From Thermoplasmata archaeon (GTDB lineage: Archaea > Thermoplasmatota > Thermoplasmata > Lutacidiplasmatales > UBA184): DNA of 6,443 nt. The notes under the pieces are model-generated. The model made no database searches and was not told the DNA's origin. It worked only from the letters and a program-made list of their open reading frames with translations. Position numbers and translations under genes: made by a program. Location of the stretch: contig JASIEC010000110.1 in assembly GCA_030046135.1 (NCBI GenBank), positions 1 to 6,443 on the forward strand, in the 5' to 3' direction. Shown piece by piece: positions 5,668 through 6,443 of this stretch (positions are counted from its first letter, which is position 1; each line of letters begins with the position of its first letter).

Positions 5668-6171
5668 GTGAATGGGACCGACCTACTCCCCATCATCGTC
5701 CCGGTCGCGCTCGCCGCGGTGTTGCTCGTCGGAAGCTATGTCCTATCGAGCCGGGTCTCGCGATGGCTCAAGGCACGCGGAGCCCCCCCGGCCGCGGCGC
5801 GGGGAGCCACGTTCGTGATCTCGCTGACCGGCGTGCTCCTCGCCGGCGCGGTCCTCTTCGTGGCGTTCGGGCCCCTCACGGTGACCGTCGGCCTCACGCT
5901 CTCCGCCGTGGTCGGGCTCGCCGCGACCCTCGCCCTCCAAACGACGATCGGCAACGTGATCGCCGGGTTCATCCTCCTGCGCGATCGAATGCTTCGCCAG
6001 GGTGACGAGATCCAGATCGGCGGCGTCCGCGGGACGGTGGTGCGCTTTGGGCTCGTGACAACGTGGATCCGCGCGGAGGACGGGAGCCTCGCCCTGACGA
6101 GCAACTCGAATCTGCTCAGCGGCCCGCTGGTGAACCGGAGCGCGGCGAATCGCCTGAAGGGCGACTACTGA
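5668..6171 (+). CDS. Short MscS-family mechanosensitive channel protein
   Basis: A 167-residue small-conductance mechanosensitive channel (MscS) homologue of the cytoplasmic membrane; the family releases solutes on osmotic downshock. Helices lie at about residues 7-28 and 48-67. A third, Gly/Ala-patterned pore helix at about 75-104 (GLTLSAVVGLAATLALQTTI onward) matches MscS TM3, with Gln91, Asn96 and Gly100 in the family positions. The beta domain follows: RQGDEIQIGGVRGTVVRFGL (110-129), then TTWIRAEDG (131-139), and a TSNSNLLSGPLVNRS segment (144-158) corresponding to the family's I-P-N-x-x-I..N stretch. The protein ends there, lacking the roughly 100-residue C-terminal alpha/beta cage domain of E. 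coli MscS (286 residues). No continuation is visible in another frame. It starts with GTG at 5668; an ATG at 5672 is out of frame. Its last 56 bases overlap the convergent ATL frame. Confidence 0.87.
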   Translation: MNGTDLLPIIVPVALAAVLLVGSYVLSSRVSRWLKARGAPPAAARGATFVISLTGVLLAGAVLFVAFGPLTVTVGLTLSAVVGLAATLALQTTIGNVIAGFILLRDRMLRQGDEIQIGGVRGTVVRFGLVTTWIRAEDGSLALTSNSNLLSGPLVNRSAANRLKGDY

Positions 6172-6443
6172 GCCTCGCTCGAGCCCCTCGGACGATCGAC
6201 CGGGTTCCCGGCGGCCCCGCGGTGACCGTTCCAGCCCCGCCACCTCCCCGGGCCCGGGGAACCCAGTTGTGACGGTCCATCCGGACCCGAGGGCCGCGGA
6301 ATGTCACGCCTTCGACCTCGAGCCGAAGTCGCTGTTCGAATCCCCTCGCACCGGGGAGGGCGATCCGTCCCCCGGCGCCCACGACGCGGTGCCAGGGAAG
6401 CTCCTCTCCGCTCTGGAGCGCCCACACGGTGAGCCGGGGTGCG
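6116..6443 (-). CDS. Alkyltransferase-like (ATL) protein, C-terminal part, cut by the window edge
   Basis: The 3' part of a gene running off the right edge. It encodes the DNA-binding domain of the O6-alkylguanine alkyltransferase (MGMT) family. The reactive-site motif, PCHRV in true alkyltransferases, reads PWHRV here (Trp codon at 6392-6394), the hallmark of ATL proteins. ATLs bind O6-alkylguanine without repairing it and recruit nucleotide excision repair. Upstream, VWALQSGEELPWHRVV fits the family pattern (WALR...PWHRVV); downstream are the glycine-rich GRIALPG and a QRLRLEVEGV segment, where ATLs typically have Q..LLEAEGV, then a basic DRHNWVP end. ATLs usually stop near this Trp-x-Pro (about 6256-6264), but this frame continues some 45 residues of Arg/Gly/Ser/Pro-rich sequence to a TGA at 6116-6118, overlapping the mscS-like gene by 56 bases. 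The helix-turn-helix N-terminal part and the start codon lie outside the window. Confidence 0.8.
   Translation of the reverse strand, partial: APRLTVWALQSGEELPWHRVVGAGGRIALPGARGFEQRLRLEVEGVTFRGPRVRMDRHNWVPRARGGGGAGTVTAGPPGTRSIVRGARARLSSRPSGDSPRSGSPAGR
6245..6260. repeat. 16-bp perfect palindrome
   Basis: TCCCCGGGCCCGGGGA is its own reverse complement. It sits where the conserved part of the ATL protein ends and the odd C-terminal tail begins. It has no spacer, so it is not a hairpin terminator; a similar centred palindrome, CCCCGGCCCGGGG, lies at 2354-2366 just past the MFS stop codon. Short palindromes of G and C arise easily at this base composition. Confidence 0.3.

Noticed and set aside
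6333..6345. GTTCGAATCCCC, resembling the T-arm of a tRNA
   Set aside because: The bases on either side do not pair into a T stem, no anticodon or D arm is visible, and the site encodes a conserved part of the ATL domain.

Overview
This 6.4 kb, very GC-rich window looks like chromosomal DNA of an archaeon. The arrangement would suit a high-GC member of the Thermoplasmatota, but that placement is inference. The main evidence is at gene starts. Shine-Dalgarno motifs are scarce, and at least one start codon lies 27 bases downstream of an AT-rich TATA-like element (TTATT-type) in otherwise GC-rich DNA, as expected for leaderless archaeal transcripts. I see no rRNA, tRNA, CRISPR array, transposase or phage gene. 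The content is ordinary: transporters, membrane proteins and two DNA alkylation-damage proteins.

Layout, left to right: bases 1-181 hold no convincing gene. On the minus strand follow a SemiSWEET/PQ-loop membrane protein (182-508), and an ABC exporter pair made of ATPase (658-1554) and 6-TM ABC-2 permease (1574-2305), transcribed permease first with 19 bases between them. Next come a 12-TM major facilitator (2372-3562), a small two-TM protein (3675-3959 or 3977) and an AlkX/YcaQ-type winged-helix DNA glycosylase (4113-5363). Bases 5364-5667 are mostly non-coding and carry promoter-like sequences and a possible kinase P-loop remnant. On the plus strand is a short MscS-like channel (5668-6171). 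Converging on it from the right edge is the truncated C-terminal part of an alkyltransferase-like (ATL) protein with Trp in place of the alkyl-accepting Cys (6116-6443, minus).

Functionally the window has two themes. One is membrane traffic: the ABC exporter, MFS carrier, SemiSWEET and MscS. The other is repair of alkylated DNA: the AlkX-like glycosylase with a Gln-Trp-Asp catalytic motif, and the ATL protein that in other organisms flags O6-alkylguanine for excision repair. The two repair genes are about 0.75 kb apart on the same strand but separated by the opposite-strand mscS-like gene, so they are near neighbours and not one operon.

I did not find a clearly new multi-gene system. The most interesting details are the ATL/AlkX proximity, the ATL C-terminal tail overlapping the mscS-like gene, the minimal MscS, the CcmA-like Q-loop substitution in the ABC ATPase, the tandem inverted repeats at the AlkX 3' end, and the P-loop-like fragment upstream of AlkX.
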